From Clostridiales bacterium (GTDB lineage Bacteria > Bacillota > Clostridia > Lachnospirales > Lachnospiraceae): 64,000 nt of DNA. The position numbers and the translations under genes are program-made. The notes beneath the pieces were generated by a model. The model was given only the letters and a program-made list of their open reading frames with translations. It ran no database searches and was not told the origin of the DNA. The stretch spans positions 79,052 through 143,051 of the forward strand of contig DUNO01000007.1 in the NCBI GenBank assembly GCA_012839295.1, written 5' to 3'. Positions 37,228 through 46,429 of the stretch are shown here, piece after piece (positions within the stretch are counted from its first letter, which is position 1; every line of letters starts with the position of its first letter).

Positions 37228-37503
37228 TCCATACCCGCCTTTATCCTGCAATCTATTGTAAATAGTAACCTCCGCCTTTTCCTGTCTGCCGCAACAGCTC
37301 CTTGCAGGATGTATTTCGGATATTTCAATAAAATACTTAACCTTTTCATTTGGATTTGGGCCGGACTATCCAGTGGTACCTACAGGAGCTATAAAAATAT
37401 CCCTCCGGCGGTGAAATATTTATAAACTGCTTCTTACTGCCTGCCTTCGCGAATAAACATGAAATAACAAAAAATAAACACCGCAAATATGCTGGAGGCT
37501 GTT

Positions 37504-39258
37504 ATGAAAAAACGCATTACCATCCTAACCTCTGTCCTATGTATCCTCGCCCTGATTGTCTCCTTGGCTGGCTGCAGCCAGGTGGAGGCACCCTTAAAGT
37601 CCCAGACCCTTTTTGATAATTATCTGCACGAGCTTTTCGTCCAGGAGGTTAAGTCCGATTCCCTTTCCTTAAATTATTCCTTGGCAGAACCTGAAAACTA
37701 TGGAATTACTGATACGGACACCACCCTTGGGGAATATAGCGTCAGCCATATGCTCCAGGACCTGTCCGCTTCTGAAAATTATCTCAGCCGTCTGCTCTCC
37801 TTCGATTATAGCAGCCTATCCCAGAGCCAAAAGCTGACTTATGATATCCTGAAGGATTATCTGCTCCAGAACCTTAGCCTTGGCAACTATACCTATTACA
37901 ATGAATCCTTAAGTCCCACCACGGGCATACAGGCTCAATTACCGATCCTCCTTGCGGAATACTCCTTTTATGGCAAGAAAGATATCGAGGAATACCTGGA
38001 GCTCCTTCCCTGTGTCTATGATTATTTTAAGGATATTGCACAGTTTGAACGGGAAAAATCAAAGAAGGGGCTATTTATGAGGGATGAAGTAGCAGACCAG
38101 ATCATTGCACAATGCCAGGCATTCATAGCAGATCCCGGAAGCAATTTTTTAATTACCTATTTCAATGAGAAAATAACCGGGTACAAAGGTCTGACCAGCT
38201 CTGAAATCAGCCGTTACAAGGCGCTGAACAAGGAAGCCGTCATCGTATATGTAATCCCCGCCTATGAATTGCTGATCCGTACCCTGGAGGAGCTAAAGGG
38301 AACGGGCACCAATAATGCAGGACTTTACTATTATCCTGAGGGTCAGGCATATTATGAATGCCTGGCAAAATACAAGACCGGCTCCGGCAGGACCATGCCA
38401 CAGATGGCAGAGCTTTTGGAAACAGCCATTGATGAGGGCATTGTCCGCCTTACTACTCTCACCATCAAGGATCCTTCCATAATTGATAAATATTATGCCT
38501 TTAACTCCTTCCCAATTACGGATCCGCAGCGCATCATAGCCGATTTAAAGAGGGACATTAAAAAGGATTTTCCCGAAGCGGCCCCTGTCCAATGTAATAT
38601 CAAATACGTACCGGAATCCCTGGCGGACTATCTCAGCCCGGCGATGTATTTAACCCCGCCCATGGATAACTATAAGAAAAATGAAATCTACATTAATGGA
38701 AATGACCAAAAAACCTTGTCCATGATCTATACAACCGTTGCCCATGAAGGCTATCCGGGGCATCTCTACCAATGCGTTTATTTCCGGAGCCAAAATCCCT
38801 CCCCAATCCGTAATGTCATGAATTTTACCGGTTATGACGAGGGCTGGGCTACTTATGTTGAAATGTATTCCTACCATATCTCAGGCATTGATGAGAATCT
38901 TGCTTCTTTCCTGGAAGCCAACAATATCATTATCCTATGCATGTATGCAAGAGCCGATATTGGAATACACTATGAGGGCTGGAAGGAAAAAGAAGTAGTA
39001 GCCTATGTGACAAATTTCATCAGTGACGAAGCAAAAGCAAAGAAAATCTATGCGACCCTGCTGGAAGAACCGGCAATCTACCTGCCCTATGCAGTCGGCT
39101 ACCTGGAAATCATGGAATTAAGAAAGCAGGCAAAGGACCACTTGCAGGAGCGTTTTGTCGCAAAGGACTTCCATAAGTTTTTATTGGACATCGGCCCGGC
39201 ACCCTTTGGCATCATACAGGACCAGCTCGATGAATGGCTGGCAAAAAAACAAAAATAA
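37504..39258 (+). CDS. DUF885-family putative metallopeptidase lipoprotein
   Basis: The 584-residue product starts at the ATG after GGAGGCTGTT. It has a lipoprotein signal (LCILALIVSLAGC, cysteine near residue 24). The DUF885 core shows TTVAHEGYPGHLYQ, with the HExxxH-like zinc motif, and YDEGWATYVEMYSY. It is probably an exported, membrane-anchored peptidase; the substrate is unknown. It is divergent from the large flagellar-associated gene and is likely monocistronic. Confidence 0.88.
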   Translation: MKKRITILTSVLCILALIVSLAGCSQVEAPLKSQTLFDNYLHELFVQEVKSDSLSLNYSLAEPENYGITDTDTTLGEYSVSHMLQDLSASENYLSRLLSFDYSSLSQSQKLTYDILKDYLLQNLSLGNYTYYNESLSPTTGIQAQLPILLAEYSFYGKKDIEEYLELLPCVYDYFKDIAQFEREKSKKGLFMRDEVADQIIAQCQAFIADPGSNFLITYFNEKITGYKGLTSSEISRYKALNKEAVIVYVIPAYELLIRTLEELKGTGTNNAGLYYYPEGQAYYECLAKYKTGSGRTMPQMAELLETAIDEGIVRLTTLTIKDPSIIDKYYAFNSFPITDPQRIIADLKRDIKKDFPEAAPVQCNIKYVPESLADYLSPAMYLTPPMDNYKKNEIYINGNDQKTLSMIYTTVAHEGYPGHLYQCVYFRSQNPSPIRNVMNFTGYDEGWATYVEMYSYHISGIDENLASFLEANNIIILCMYARADIGIHYEGWKEKEVVAYVTNFISDEAKAKKIYATLLEEPAIYLPYAVGYLEIMELRKQAKDHLQERFVAKDFHKFLLDIGPAPFGIIQDQLDEWLAKKQK

Positions 39259-39316
39259 ACAGAGGATCATCCTGCTAATTTTTTAACAATTATTTTGATT
39301 ATTTTGGTTCTTTTAA

Positions 39317-39345
39317 TTGACATTTACAAGCCATCGTTTTATACT
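39317..39345 (+). promoter_or_regulatory. Sigma-A promoter of pckA
   Basis: TTGACA and TATACT are separated by exactly 17 bases. A start near 39352 gives a leader of about 95 bases before the pckA ATG. Confidence 0.85.
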
Positions 39346-39447
39346 TAATATGGCAGTAATTTAATTGCTATTTATTTAATGGTCGGAAACTTAATTTTTT
39401 TAAGTTTTCCTATGCCAATTATTATTAAAAATAGGAGGAATCTAATT

Positions 39448-41103
39448 ATGTCAACAAAAGCGTACTTTAAGCGTGAAGAAATCGGAGCTAACAAACCTGG
39501 ATTTTCCAGAACCCGTTCAATTATCGAAGCTGCTTTCTATGGTAACAATGTAATTAAGGTTAACACCTTAAGAGAAGCATATGAGCTGGCTAAAAACTCA
39601 CCGGGTACTGTAGTAACAGATATGCCGGTATATCGTGGCGAAGATTTCGGTCTTGAAAGAGATGCAAAAGTATTATTATTTAATGACGGTTTTGTAACCG
39701 GCCGTGCCGCTTCTGCAAGAAAAATCACAGGTGAGCCGGGTGTGGATACAGCGAACCTGGACGCTAAGGTTATGGATGCTATCTATGATACCAGATACTC
39801 CACCTTATACCATGCAGAGGTATATATCGGGCTAGATCCTGAATTCATGGTTAAAGCACATTTGTTGATTCCAGAAGGCGAAGAGAACATTCTTTACTCC
39901 TGGATGCTCAACTTCCAGTACATGACCGATGATTACACAAAGATGTATAAAGCATCCAGACCAATCGGTGATGAATGTGACATCTATATCGTATCCAATC
40001 CTCAGTGGAAGCATCCTGACCATCCAATGGGCTTAACCTATTTTAATACAACTACCAACTGTGCTGCCCTTCTGGGTATGAGATACTTTGGTGAGCACAA
40101 GAAGGGTACCCTTACCATCGCTTGGGCTATCGCTAACCGTAACGGCTATGCTTCCTGCCATGGTGGTGAGAAGAGATACAACCTTCCAGGTGGCAAATCC
40201 TATGTTGCAGCTGTATTCGGTCTGTCCGGATCCGGTAAGTCAACAATTACACATGCAAAGCATGACGGCAAATACGATATCACTGTTCTCCATGATGATG
40301 CTTTCATCATCAATACTGAGACAGGTTCTTCCATCGCTATGGAGCCTACCTATTTTGATAAAACACAGGATTATCCTACAGACTGTGAAGACAACAAGTA
40401 TTTATTAACCGCCCAGAACTGCTCCGCTACCATAGACGAAGACGGCAAGGTTGTACTTGTTACAGAGGATATCCGTAATGGTAACGGCCGTGCGATCAAA
40501 TCCAAGCTCTGGTCCCCGAACCGTGTGGATAAGATTGAGGAGCCCGTTGATTCCATCTTCTGGATCATGAAGGATCCTACCATTCCGCCGGTTGTAAAAT
40601 TAAGCGGTGCAGCATTAGCTTCCGTTATGGGTGCTACCCTTGCTACCAAGAGAACAACAGCAGAGCGTCTTGCTCCTGGTGTTGATCCTAACGCATTGGT
40701 TGTTGAGCCTTATGCAAATCCTTTCCGTACTTATCCTCTGGTAAATGACTATGAGAAGTTCAAGAAGCTGGTTGCTGAAAGAAACGTTGACTGCTACATC
40801 ATCAACACCGGTGATTTCATGGGCAAGAAGGTTAAACCTTCCGATACTTTGGGTATCCTTGAAGCTATTGTAGAAGGAAAGGCAGCCTTTAAGAAATGGG
40901 GACCTTTCTCCGATATCGAGATCTTTGAGTGGGAAGGCTTTGTTCCTAACTTAGAGGATGCTGAATACAAGGCTCAGTTAATCGCAAGAATGAAGGATAG
41001 AATTGAGTTTGTTCAGTCCAGAGATACTGAGAAGGGCGGCTTTGACAAGCTTCCTGAGGAAGCTTTAGAGGCTTTAAAGAAGGTTGTAGCTGAGCTTGAA
41101 TAA
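39448..41103 (+). CDS. pckA: ATP-type phosphoenolpyruvate carboxykinase
   Basis: The 551-residue enzyme starts at the ATG 7 bases after AGGAGG; longer upstream frames are not needed. The P-loop reads VFGLSGSGKSTITHAKHDG at about residues 256-274, followed by the metal-site Asp pair LHDDAFII. It interconverts oxaloacetate and PEP with ATP/ADP, in fermentation to succinate or gluconeogenesis. Codon use is more optimised than in neighbours (many AAG, GTT, GCT codons), which with the strong promoter and terminator suggests high expression. Confidence 0.92.
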   Translation: MSTKAYFKREEIGANKPGFSRTRSIIEAAFYGNNVIKVNTLREAYELAKNSPGTVVTDMPVYRGEDFGLERDAKVLLFNDGFVTGRAASARKITGEPGVDTANLDAKVMDAIYDTRYSTLYHAEVYIGLDPEFMVKAHLLIPEGEENILYSWMLNFQYMTDDYTKMYKASRPIGDECDIYIVSNPQWKHPDHPMGLTYFNTTTNCAALLGMRYFGEHKKGTLTIAWAIANRNGYASCHGGEKRYNLPGGKSYVAAVFGLSGSGKSTITHAKHDGKYDITVLHDDAFIINTETGSSIAMEPTYFDKTQDYPTDCEDNKYLLTAQNCSATIDEDGKVVLVTEDIRNGNGRAIKSKLWSPNRVDKIEEPVDSIFWIMKDPTIPPVVKLSGAALASVMGATLATKRTTAERLAPGVDPNALVVEPYANPFRTYPLVNDYEKFKKLVAERNVDCYIINTGDFMGKKVKPSDTLGILEAIVEGKAAFKKWGPFSDIEIFEWEGFVPNLEDAEYKAQLIARMKDRIEFVQSRDTEKGGFDKLPEEALEALKKVVAELE

Positions 41104-41154
41104 TAGAACAGGACGCTAAATAATGCTTTTATCAAATAATTTTATATAGTGCCC

Positions 41155-41214
41155 AAAAGAAAGGGCGCATTGCGAGCTGATTTATGGTCAGGATGCAATG
41201 CGCCCTTTCTTTTT
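41155..41214 (+). terminator. Strong terminator after pckA
   Basis: A 19-base stem (41155-41173 with 41195-41214) containing AAAGAAAGGGCGCATTGC pairs almost perfectly and ends in a T-rich run. Confidence 0.93.
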
Positions 41215-41311
41215 CCCTGTTTGATTTGAAGCCTAAAAAGGAGGCTGCTTCTCCACCCGTTAACCAACTGGTTTTAAAACAGCCCCTATCCTATAGAATT
41301 ATTTTAAAAAC

Positions 41312-43291
41312 TTATGCGATCTCCGCTCCGGCAGGCATCGGCTTCTCCGGTACCATAAGTGCCAGATTGCCCTCTGCATCCTCCGCGCAGAGCAGCATGC
41401 CCTCGGACAGCATTCCTGCTAAGGTGGCGGGCTTTAAGTTCACCACTACCATAACCTTTTTGCCAACCATTTGCTCCGGTGTATAGTGGGCTTTAATACC
41501 GGATACGATCTGCTTTACCTGGGATCCGATTTTTACCTGGGAACAAAGCAGCTTCTTGGATTTTTTCACTTCCTCACAGGCGATAATTTCCCCGATCTGG
41601 AATTGCAGCTTTGCAAAATCCTCGTAAGTAATCTCCGGCTTTGCTTCAATATCGATATAATCCTTTGCCTCTTCCTTTGTTTCCTCTGCTGCTTCAGCAA
41701 CGCCTTCCAGGGCTTCCTTTGTCTCTTCCACCTTATCAAGTACCTCCTTAAGATCAAGTCTTGCAAATAAAATCTCCGGCTTCTCCGTCACCTTTGTGCC
41801 GTCTGCATATAGACCGTAGCTTCCCAATTCTTCGATGCTCCTCGTTTTCGCAGAGAGCTGTTTCAGGATTTTAGCCGCTGTTTCCGGCATAAAGGGTTCC
41901 AGTAAGCTGGCTCCGATACAGATACATTCGGTAAGATTATATAATACGGTCTCCAGTCTTGCCTTCTTCTCCTCTTCCTTCGCAAGCACCCAGGGCATGG
42001 TCTCATCAATATATTTATTGCAGCGTTTGAATAAGGTAAAGATCTCCGTAAGTGCATCCGCAACACGCAGCTTCTCCATCCTTGCCGCTACCTTCTTCGG
42101 TGTTTCCAACGCCAGGGTCTTCAGCTCCTCATCAACTGCTTCAGCTGCCTTGCCATTCTTCACAATTCCGTCAAAATATTTATTTGACATGGAAATAGTA
42201 CGGTTAACAAGGTTGCCCAAGGTATTGGCCAAATCCGAATTGATTCTCTCTACCAGCAGCTCCCAGGAAATAATGCCGTCATTATCAAAGGGCATCTCAT
42301 GCAATACGAAATAACGGACTGCATCCACTCCAAAAAGCTTTACCAGATCATCCGCATAGAGGACATTTCCCCTGGACTTGCTCATCTTATCCCCTGCTGC
42401 CCCCTGCATAAGCCAGGGATGGCCAAATACCTGCTTTGGAAGCTCCAGCTCCAGGGCCATTAAAATAATCGGCCAGTAAATCGTATGGAAACGGATAATG
42501 TCCTTACCGATCAGGTGCAGGTCTGCGGGCCAGAACTTCTGGAACTGGTCCGTGCTATTTCCTTCCGCATCATAACCGATACCCGTAATATAGTTGCTGA
42601 GTGCATCCAGCCACACATACACCACATGCTTATCATCAAAATCCACCGGGATCCCCCATTTAAAGGAGGTTCGGGATACACAGAGGTCTTGAAGCCCCGG
42701 AAGGAGGAAATTGTTCATCATCTCATTCTTCCTCGACTCCGGCTGGATGAATTCCGGATGGGTGTTAATGTGTTCGATCAGCCGGTCCGCATATTTACTT
42801 AAGCGTAAGAAATAAGCCTCCTCCTTCGCCGGTTGAACCTCCCTGCCGCAGTCAGGACATTTGCCGTCTGTCAGCTGGGAAGGTGTAAAGAAGGATTCAC
42901 AGGGGGTGCAGTACATACCCTCATAATGCCCTTTGTAAATATCTCCTTTTTCATACAGCTTCTTAAAAATCTTCTGGATCTGTTTTTCATGGTACTCATC
43001 CGTCGTCCGGATGAATTTATCATAGGAGGTATTCATCAGGTCCCAGATGTCCTTAATCTGCCCGGCAATATTATCTACGAACTCCTTTGGTGAGATGCCC
43101 GCTTCTGCTGCCTTCAATTCAATTTTCTGCCCATGCTCATCCGTACCTGTCTGAAAAAATACATCATAACCTTCAAAGCGTTTAAAACGGGCAATACTGT
43201 CCGCCAGAACAATCTCATAGGTATTGCCAATGTGGGGCTTGCCTGAGGTATAGGCAATCGCCGTTGTCATGTAATATGGTTTTTTGCTCAT
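41312..43291 (-). CDS. metG: Methionyl-tRNA synthetase
   Basis: The 659-residue class I enzyme has the HIGH-type motif SGKPHIGNTYE near residue 11-21, a zinc knuckle (CTPCESFFTPSQLTDGKCPD), the KMSKS loop GDKMSKSRGNVL near residue 296, and a C-terminal tRNA-binding OB domain (FAKLQFQIGEIIACEEVKKS). A Glu/Lys-rich linker precedes the OB domain. It charges tRNA-Met in the cytoplasm. The ATG at 43291 follows AAAGGA. Expression is controlled by the T-box leader upstream. Confidence 0.97.
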   Translation of the reverse strand: MSKKPYYMTTAIAYTSGKPHIGNTYEIVLADSIARFKRFEGYDVFFQTGTDEHGQKIELKAAEAGISPKEFVDNIAGQIKDIWDLMNTSYDKFIRTTDEYHEKQIQKIFKKLYEKGDIYKGHYEGMYCTPCESFFTPSQLTDGKCPDCGREVQPAKEEAYFLRLSKYADRLIEHINTHPEFIQPESRKNEMMNNFLLPGLQDLCVSRTSFKWGIPVDFDDKHVVYVWLDALSNYITGIGYDAEGNSTDQFQKFWPADLHLIGKDIIRFHTIYWPIILMALELELPKQVFGHPWLMQGAAGDKMSKSRGNVLYADDLVKLFGVDAVRYFVLHEMPFDNDGIISWELLVERINSDLANTLGNLVNRTISMSNKYFDGIVKNGKAAEAVDEELKTLALETPKKVAARMEKLRVADALTEIFTLFKRCNKYIDETMPWVLAKEEEKKARLETVLYNLTECICIGASLLEPFMPETAAKILKQLSAKTRSIEELGSYGLYADGTKVTEKPEILFARLDLKEVLDKVEETKEALEGVAEAAEETKEEAKDYIDIEAKPEITYEDFAKLQFQIGEIIACEEVKKSKKLLCSQVKIGSQVKQIVSGIKAHYTPEQMVGKKVMVVVNLKPATLAGMLSEGMLLCAEDAEGNLALMVPEKPMPAGAEIA

Positions 43292-43334
43292 TCCAATCAA
43301 TCCTTTCTATCTCTATTATGATCAAATAATAAAA

Positions 43335-43648
43335 TAAAAAAACTCCCCTCTTTAAATCACTTTAAAGACGAGAGCACATCCCGTGGTACCACTTTAATTC
43401 GCCCCTACTTACATAAAGGCCTCCTCCGCTGCAAAAGCTACAGCTTAGCATCATAACGGTTGCATCCGTCGCAGCCTAAGAAATTTTCCTCGGTGCGCAG
43501 CTCCAAGACCATCTTCAGCAGCTTCTGCAAATCCATCCCTTTTGGACGGACCGAATCAGCATCCATCTCCCCTTCTCAGCCTACCGGGGTTCTCTGTTAA
43601 CTGCTCCACTGCCTACTCTTCTTTTCATTGCCTTTTTATATTATTTGT
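43335..43648 (-). promoter_or_regulatory. T-box riboswitch of metG
   Basis: The minus-strand leader contains the T-box core AAAGTGGTACCACGGG (43380-43395). A terminator hairpin (TCTTTAAA-GTGA-TTTAAAGA core, 43342-43375) with seven T's follows. The UGGU bulge fits a tRNA with discriminator A, as tRNA-Met has. Several AUG triplets lie in the stem I region, but I could not fix the specifier loop. Uncharged tRNA-Met binding should form the antiterminator and allow metG transcription. Confidence 0.9.
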
Positions 43649-43653
43649 AACAA

Positions 43654-43682
43654 AGTATACCATGTGTCTTTTCCTTTGTCAA
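43654..43682 (-). promoter_or_regulatory. Sigma-A promoter of the metG T-box leader
   Basis: On the minus strand TTGACA and TATACT are separated by exactly 17 bases. Transcription would start a few bases before the T-box leader. Confidence 0.85.
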
Positions 43683-43699
43683 AGGGTTTAACAGAGAAT

Positions 43700-43752
43700 A
43701 AGGTTGACCGAAAAGGCACATCCCTAAATGGATATACGTTTCAGTCAACCTT
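43700..43752. other. Hairpin in the 43683-44212 gap
   Basis: AAGGTTGACCGAAA pairs with TTTCAGTCAACCTT across 25 bases. It has no clear T tract. The rest of this 530-base gap holds AT-rich DNA and an in-frame upstream extension of the next gene that looks non-conserved. Confidence 0.45.
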
Positions 43753-44212
43753 ACTTCTATAATTCTCTACCCTCTCGCTTCCCCAACTTCATTCCTCTGG
43801 GTAATACCTTCTCTTGTACTAACCTCATTTAGATTAGCAAAGATTCGTCAAATTGTCAATAGGATTCTTTGTCGATTTATGTTTTTCACGTCACATTGCA
43901 TAAAATATTTAAAAAAATACTGGTTTTGGTGTATGATTTTATTTATGACCTGTTAAAATTCAAGAATTTTTTCCTATTATTAGGCCTAAACCCATAATTT
44001 AATAACCAGAATACATTGTGCAAATGCAGCACTTTTTATGGGAGGTCAAAAAACGACTTTTCCTAACTTATAGTATTCGATTATTATTCGATGCTTGCGT
44101 AAAATGGCATGGTAAGGTATCCTATGAATTAGGATCCTACTGCATAAATCAGACCTATAACGGAAGAGTGCCGCACCGCCTTCCTCTATTAATTTTGGAG
44201 TGTGATAAAAAC

Positions 44213-44962
44213 CATATGGACAGCCCATTATTTGTAAAAATATGCGATGAAATTATTGGCCAACAAAAGACCCTGAACGGCATTGGGACTTACGGGGAGA
44301 AGACAATCCACTCCGTATTAAAAAGCTACTATTCCCCGGATATCCTGAGCCAGGAAATACGGGTGGGCGGCTTTGTTGCCGATATATACACCGGAAATGA
44401 AATTATTGAAATCCAAACACGAAATTTTAATAAATTAAGGAGGAAGCTGGAAACCTTCCTGGCCTTCGCCCCCGTCACCATCGTCTATCCGGTTCCGCAT
44501 ATAAAATGGCTCCGCTGGGTAAATCCCCAAACCGGGGAAATCAGCCCTCCCAGAAAGTCGCCGAAGCTGGGTACCCCTTATGCCATATTCCCGGAGCTCT
44601 ACCGCATTAAGGAGTATTTATTGCATCCAAACCTCCGGCTTAAAATCGTGCTGATGGATTTGGAGGAGTATCGTTTCCTAGACGGCTGGAGCCGGGACAA
44701 AAAGAAGGGCTCCACACGCTGTGACCGCCTTCCGACGGAGCTGGTTGATGAGGTATGCATTAACAATTGCTCCGAATACCTGCAATTAATACCCGACGGC
44801 CTGGACAAGGAATTTACCTCAAAGGATTTTAAGAAGGCTTCCCGCTTATCCCTAGGGCACTCACAGACAGCATTGAACATCCTTCATTATGTCGGAGCCG
44901 TTGAACGTATCGGCAAAAGCGGGAATTCTTATCTTTACATAAAAAATACGGATCAAAAATAA
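44213..44962 (+). CDS. PD-(D/E)XK nuclease-like protein with C-terminal winged helix
   Basis: The frame is open from 44018, but the protein-like part starts at MDSPLFVKICDEIIGQQKTL, so the ATG at 44213 is preferred (249 residues). The ribosome binding site is weak. The pattern GGFVADIYTGNEIIEIQTRNF has the Asp...Glu-x-Gln arrangement of some PD-(D/E)XK nucleases, with a possible upstream Glu in GTYGEKTIH. The last 60 residues (TSKDFKKASRLSLGHSQTAL) resemble a winged helix. I recall this as a conserved lachnospiral hypothetical protein. Nuclease activity is inferred. Confidence 0.65.
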   Translation, partial: HMDSPLFVKICDEIIGQQKTLNGIGTYGEKTIHSVLKSYYSPDILSQEIRVGGFVADIYTGNEIIEIQTRNFNKLRRKLETFLAFAPVTIVYPVPHIKWLRWVNPQTGEISPPRKSPKLGTPYAIFPELYRIKEYLLHPNLRLKIVLMDLEEYRFLDGWSRDKKKGSTRCDRLPTELVDEVCINNCSEYLQLIPDGLDKEFTSKDFKKASRLSLGHSQTALNILHYVGAVERIGKSGNSYLYIKNTDQK

Positions 44963-44996
44963 ATCAACAGGCCGCTTCATTTGCCATAACAACAAG

Positions 44997-45042
44997 AAAG
45001 CTTCAAGGCATTCCCCGCCGGGGAATACCTTGAAGCTTTTTA
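44997..45042 (+). terminator. Strong hairpin terminator between convergent genes
   Basis: A 20-base stem starting AAAGCTTCAAGG pairs across a GCC loop with only one mismatch, and T's follow. It lies between the nuclease-like gene and the end of the S1 gene and may serve both. Confidence 0.9.
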
Positions 45043-45086
45043 TAGACTAGCCTCCAGGCCCTGATCAGAGACTCTGGGGCCAGTTT

Positions 45087-46340
45087 TTATAATTTGATAT
45101 TTTTTAGCAGCGCGGCAAGCCCTGTTGTCGCTTCCCCACCTGTGGAATAGGAGGAGGGTGCTGCCCCGACCTCCTCAATCACTTCCGCTTTTTCTTCCAC
45201 GGCTTTCATGCTGAGGCTGATTTTACCGTCCTTTACATCAAGAACTTTTACGGTAACGGTTTCCCCTTCTTTAATTACTTCACTCGGGGATTTTATTCTT
45301 TTATCGCAGATCTGGGAAATGTGCAAAAGCCCTGACAGACCCTCCCCGATATTAACAAAGGCTCCATAGGGAGTAATTTTTTCAACCGTACCGGTGGTTA
45401 CAATTCCCACCTGCAAACGGGATATTTTACTCTTCCGGTCCTTGATTTCCCTGTCACGCTCTACTTCCTTGCCGGACAGGACAAGCTTTTTATTTTCAGC
45501 ATCTGCGGTTATTACCACTACTTCAATTTCTTTCCCTACCCAGGCCTCCAGATCCTCAACATAGGTTAAAGAAAGCTGTGAGGCCGGGATAAAGCCCCTG
45601 ACACCAAGGAGATAGGTCACCACACCGGCATTCACAGTCTGGGCAATTTTAACGCGGAATATCTTCCTGGATTCCATCGCTTCCTTTAATTGATCCCAGG
45701 CCAGGATGTCATCAGCGCGCTTTCTTGAAAGCAGAATATGCCCGTGTCCGTCATCCTCCCGGAGAACCGTTGCCGACATCTCTTCCCCGAGGGTAACATC
45801 GACCTTGATAGAAAATCCGGGATTATTGCTTAACTCCTCCAGCTTAATAATGCCTTCCGTATAATACCCCAGATCCAGGATAACCTCCGATTCAGAGATT
45901 CCGATCACAGTACCGGTTAAAATGTCCCCTTCCTTTATCTTCTTAAAGGAACGTGCGATTTCATCCTTAAATTCATCCATGGAAGGGATAACCTCAGGAG
46001 CATCAGCAGGAGCCCCTTCTGTAGCTGTTTCGTCTGCAGCAGCATCGCCGGCAGACGTTGTACCTGTAGAGATTGTATCCTCAGGAGTATCATCTGCAGG
46101 TGCTGTACTTGCGGGGGTCGTATCCTCAGGAGCCTTGTCCACAGAGGTTACGTCCGTAGAGGCCGCGCCCTTAGAAGCCTTGTCTGTAGATGTTGCATCT
46201 GCAGAGATCATGCCCTCAGGAGCCTTGTCCTCAGATGCTGCGTCTGCCAAGGCCATATCCTCAGAAGCCTTGTCCTGAGTCTCAGTAACGATAGTCTGTT
46301 GCATTAATTCTTCATCCTTGTTTTTCATTTCTTCACTCAT
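45087..46340 (-). CDS. S1-domain RNA-binding protein with repetitive acidic N-terminus
   Basis: The 417-residue protein has three S1 domains: EGDILTGTVIGISESEVILD near 137, IFRVKIAQTVNAGVVTYLLG near 225 and GIVTTGTVEKITPYGAFVNI near 311. This resembles short ribosomal protein S1 homologues of Firmicutes. Residues about 20-115 are a Thr/Ser/Ala/Asp/Glu-rich tract built from short repeats such as STDKAS, SVDKAPED and STGTTSAGD. It probably binds mRNA or the ribosome; the acidic tract is odd for the family. Its start lies 89 bases from the (p)ppGpp synthetase stop. Confidence 0.8.
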   Translation of the reverse strand: MSEEMKNKDEELMQQTIVTETQDKASEDMALADAASEDKAPEGMISADATSTDKASKGAASTDVTSVDKAPEDTTPASTAPADDTPEDTISTGTTSAGDAAADETATEGAPADAPEVIPSMDEFKDEIARSFKKIKEGDILTGTVIGISESEVILDLGYYTEGIIKLEELSNNPGFSIKVDVTLGEEMSATVLREDDGHGHILLSRKRADDILAWDQLKEAMESRKIFRVKIAQTVNAGVVTYLLGVRGFIPASQLSLTYVEDLEAWVGKEIEVVVITADAENKKLVLSGKEVERDREIKDRKSKISRLQVGIVTTGTVEKITPYGAFVNIGEGLSGLLHISQICDKRIKSPSEVIKEGETVTVKVLDVKDGKISLSMKAVEEKAEVIEEVGAAPSSYSTGGEATTGLAALLKNIKL

Positions 46341-46429
46341 TTTTTCTTAGACCGGAATATGTTATTCCTGCCCTTAACCTCCTTTTGTTTTATGGGTACT
46401 CCGGAAAGCTCCGCATTTAACGAATTCAT

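Noticed and set aside
37489..37503. Earlier start for the DUF885 lipoprotein
   Set aside because: The upstream ATG has no ribosome binding site, whereas GGAGG lies at the right distance from the ATG at 37504 that directly precedes the signal peptide.
43335..43648. CRISPR-like or small RNA interpretation of the structured region before metG
   Set aside because: The T-box core and terminator explain it fully; no spaced repeats are present.
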